NCBI GenBank assembly: GCA_030040965.1
Contig: JASHOT010000146.1
Span: 1 to 32,831 of the forward strand
From: Candidatus Sulfotelmatobacter sp.
Lineage (GTDB): Bacteria > Acidobacteriota > Terriglobia > Terriglobales > Acidobacteriaceae
Reading direction: 5' to 3'
Length of the DNA: 32,831 nt
How positions within the stretch are numbered: position 1 is the stretch's first letter; each line of letters begins with the position of its first letter. A program made the translations under genes and the position numbers. Below, piece by piece: positions 32,762-32,831 of this stretch. Below the pieces are notes generated by a model. It was not told the DNA's origin, did not search any database, and saw only the letters and a program-made list of their open reading frames with translations.

Positions 32762-32831
32762 TCAGGCATACTCTTCTGCGGCGTGGTTAGTGACGAGTCC
32801 GGTGACGGCGTCGAGATCTCTGAAGCTGTCG
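32762..32831 (-). CDS. C-terminal end of an unidentified gene (partial)
   Basis: The minus strand is open from the window edge to a TGA at 32762-32764, encoding DSFRDLDAVTGLVTNHAAEEYA. The acidic, helical composition and the 21-base spacing to gpsA make a real gene end likely. It is too short to name; plsY often precedes gpsA in bacteria, but this tail does not resemble a membrane protein. Confidence 0.4.
   Translation of the reverse strand, partial: DSFRDLDAVTGLVTNHAAEEYA

Noticed and set aside
1-32831. tRNA, rRNA, CRISPR array, prophage or IS element
   Set aside because: No T-loop-like motif in a cloverleaf context, no rRNA signature, no regularly spaced direct repeats and no transposase or integrase reading frame were found by eye.

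Overview
The window (about 33 kb, GC-rich, densely coded on both strands) looks like chromosomal DNA of an Acidobacteriota bacterium. The main evidence is a tandem pair of proteins matching the 'VWFA-related Acidobacterial domain' family. A secreted S53 (sedolisin) protease with Ig-like tails, a PadR regulator with a Gly/Trp-rich leader and the style of the intergenic repeats fit the same assignment. No rRNA, tRNA, CRISPR array, integrase or transposase is visible.

Layout. (a) 1-734: a type II toxin-antitoxin pair (Phd/YefM-like antitoxin, PIN/VapC toxin) behind a perfect inverted repeat. (b) 739-8831: housekeeping genes on the minus strand (DUF1015, N-acetylmuramoyl-L-alanine amidase, GerMN lipoprotein-like protein, RNase PH), with a plus-strand pair (PadR regulator, large M48 membrane protease) between gerMN and rph. 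(c) 9006-14165: two overlapping VWA-domain exported proteins, then a secreted S53 peptidase with three Ig-like repeats. (d) 14275-20706: a divergent metabolic block. Its minus arm is a tight operon of a PLP fold-type I enzyme, an APC permease and a His-linked FAD oxidoreductase. Its plus arm is a two-subunit ThDP decarboxylase (sulfopyruvate/phosphonopyruvate decarboxylase type) followed by a metal-dependent cyclase/hydrolase. The gap between the arms holds a palindromic repeat element and a leader hairpin. (e) 20776-22220: a membrane-protein gene broken by an apparent frameshift, then an unaccompanied MlaF-type ABC ATPase. (f) 22337-24315: riboflavin genes ribD and ribE. (g) 24549-27781: an outer-membrane beta-barrel protein, a small basic protein, FtsY and an MFS exporter. 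(h) 27797 to the end: an unknown membrane-anchored protein, an HD-GYP c-di-GMP phosphodiesterase-type receptor, a YdjC/ChbG-type deacetylase, GpsA and the tail of one more gene.

The most interesting system candidate is block (d): permease, PLP enzyme, flavin oxidase, ThDP decarboxylase and cyclase read like an uncharacterised route for uptake and breakdown of an amino-acid-like compound. The PLP enzyme resembles cysteine desulfurases but lacks their catalytic cysteine. Also notable are short tandem repeats (mostly heptamers) of unrelated sequence in several intergenic gaps, a RibD whose first zinc-ligand cysteine is histidine, and two strong regulatory palindromes. All calls are from reading the sequence; no database search was run.
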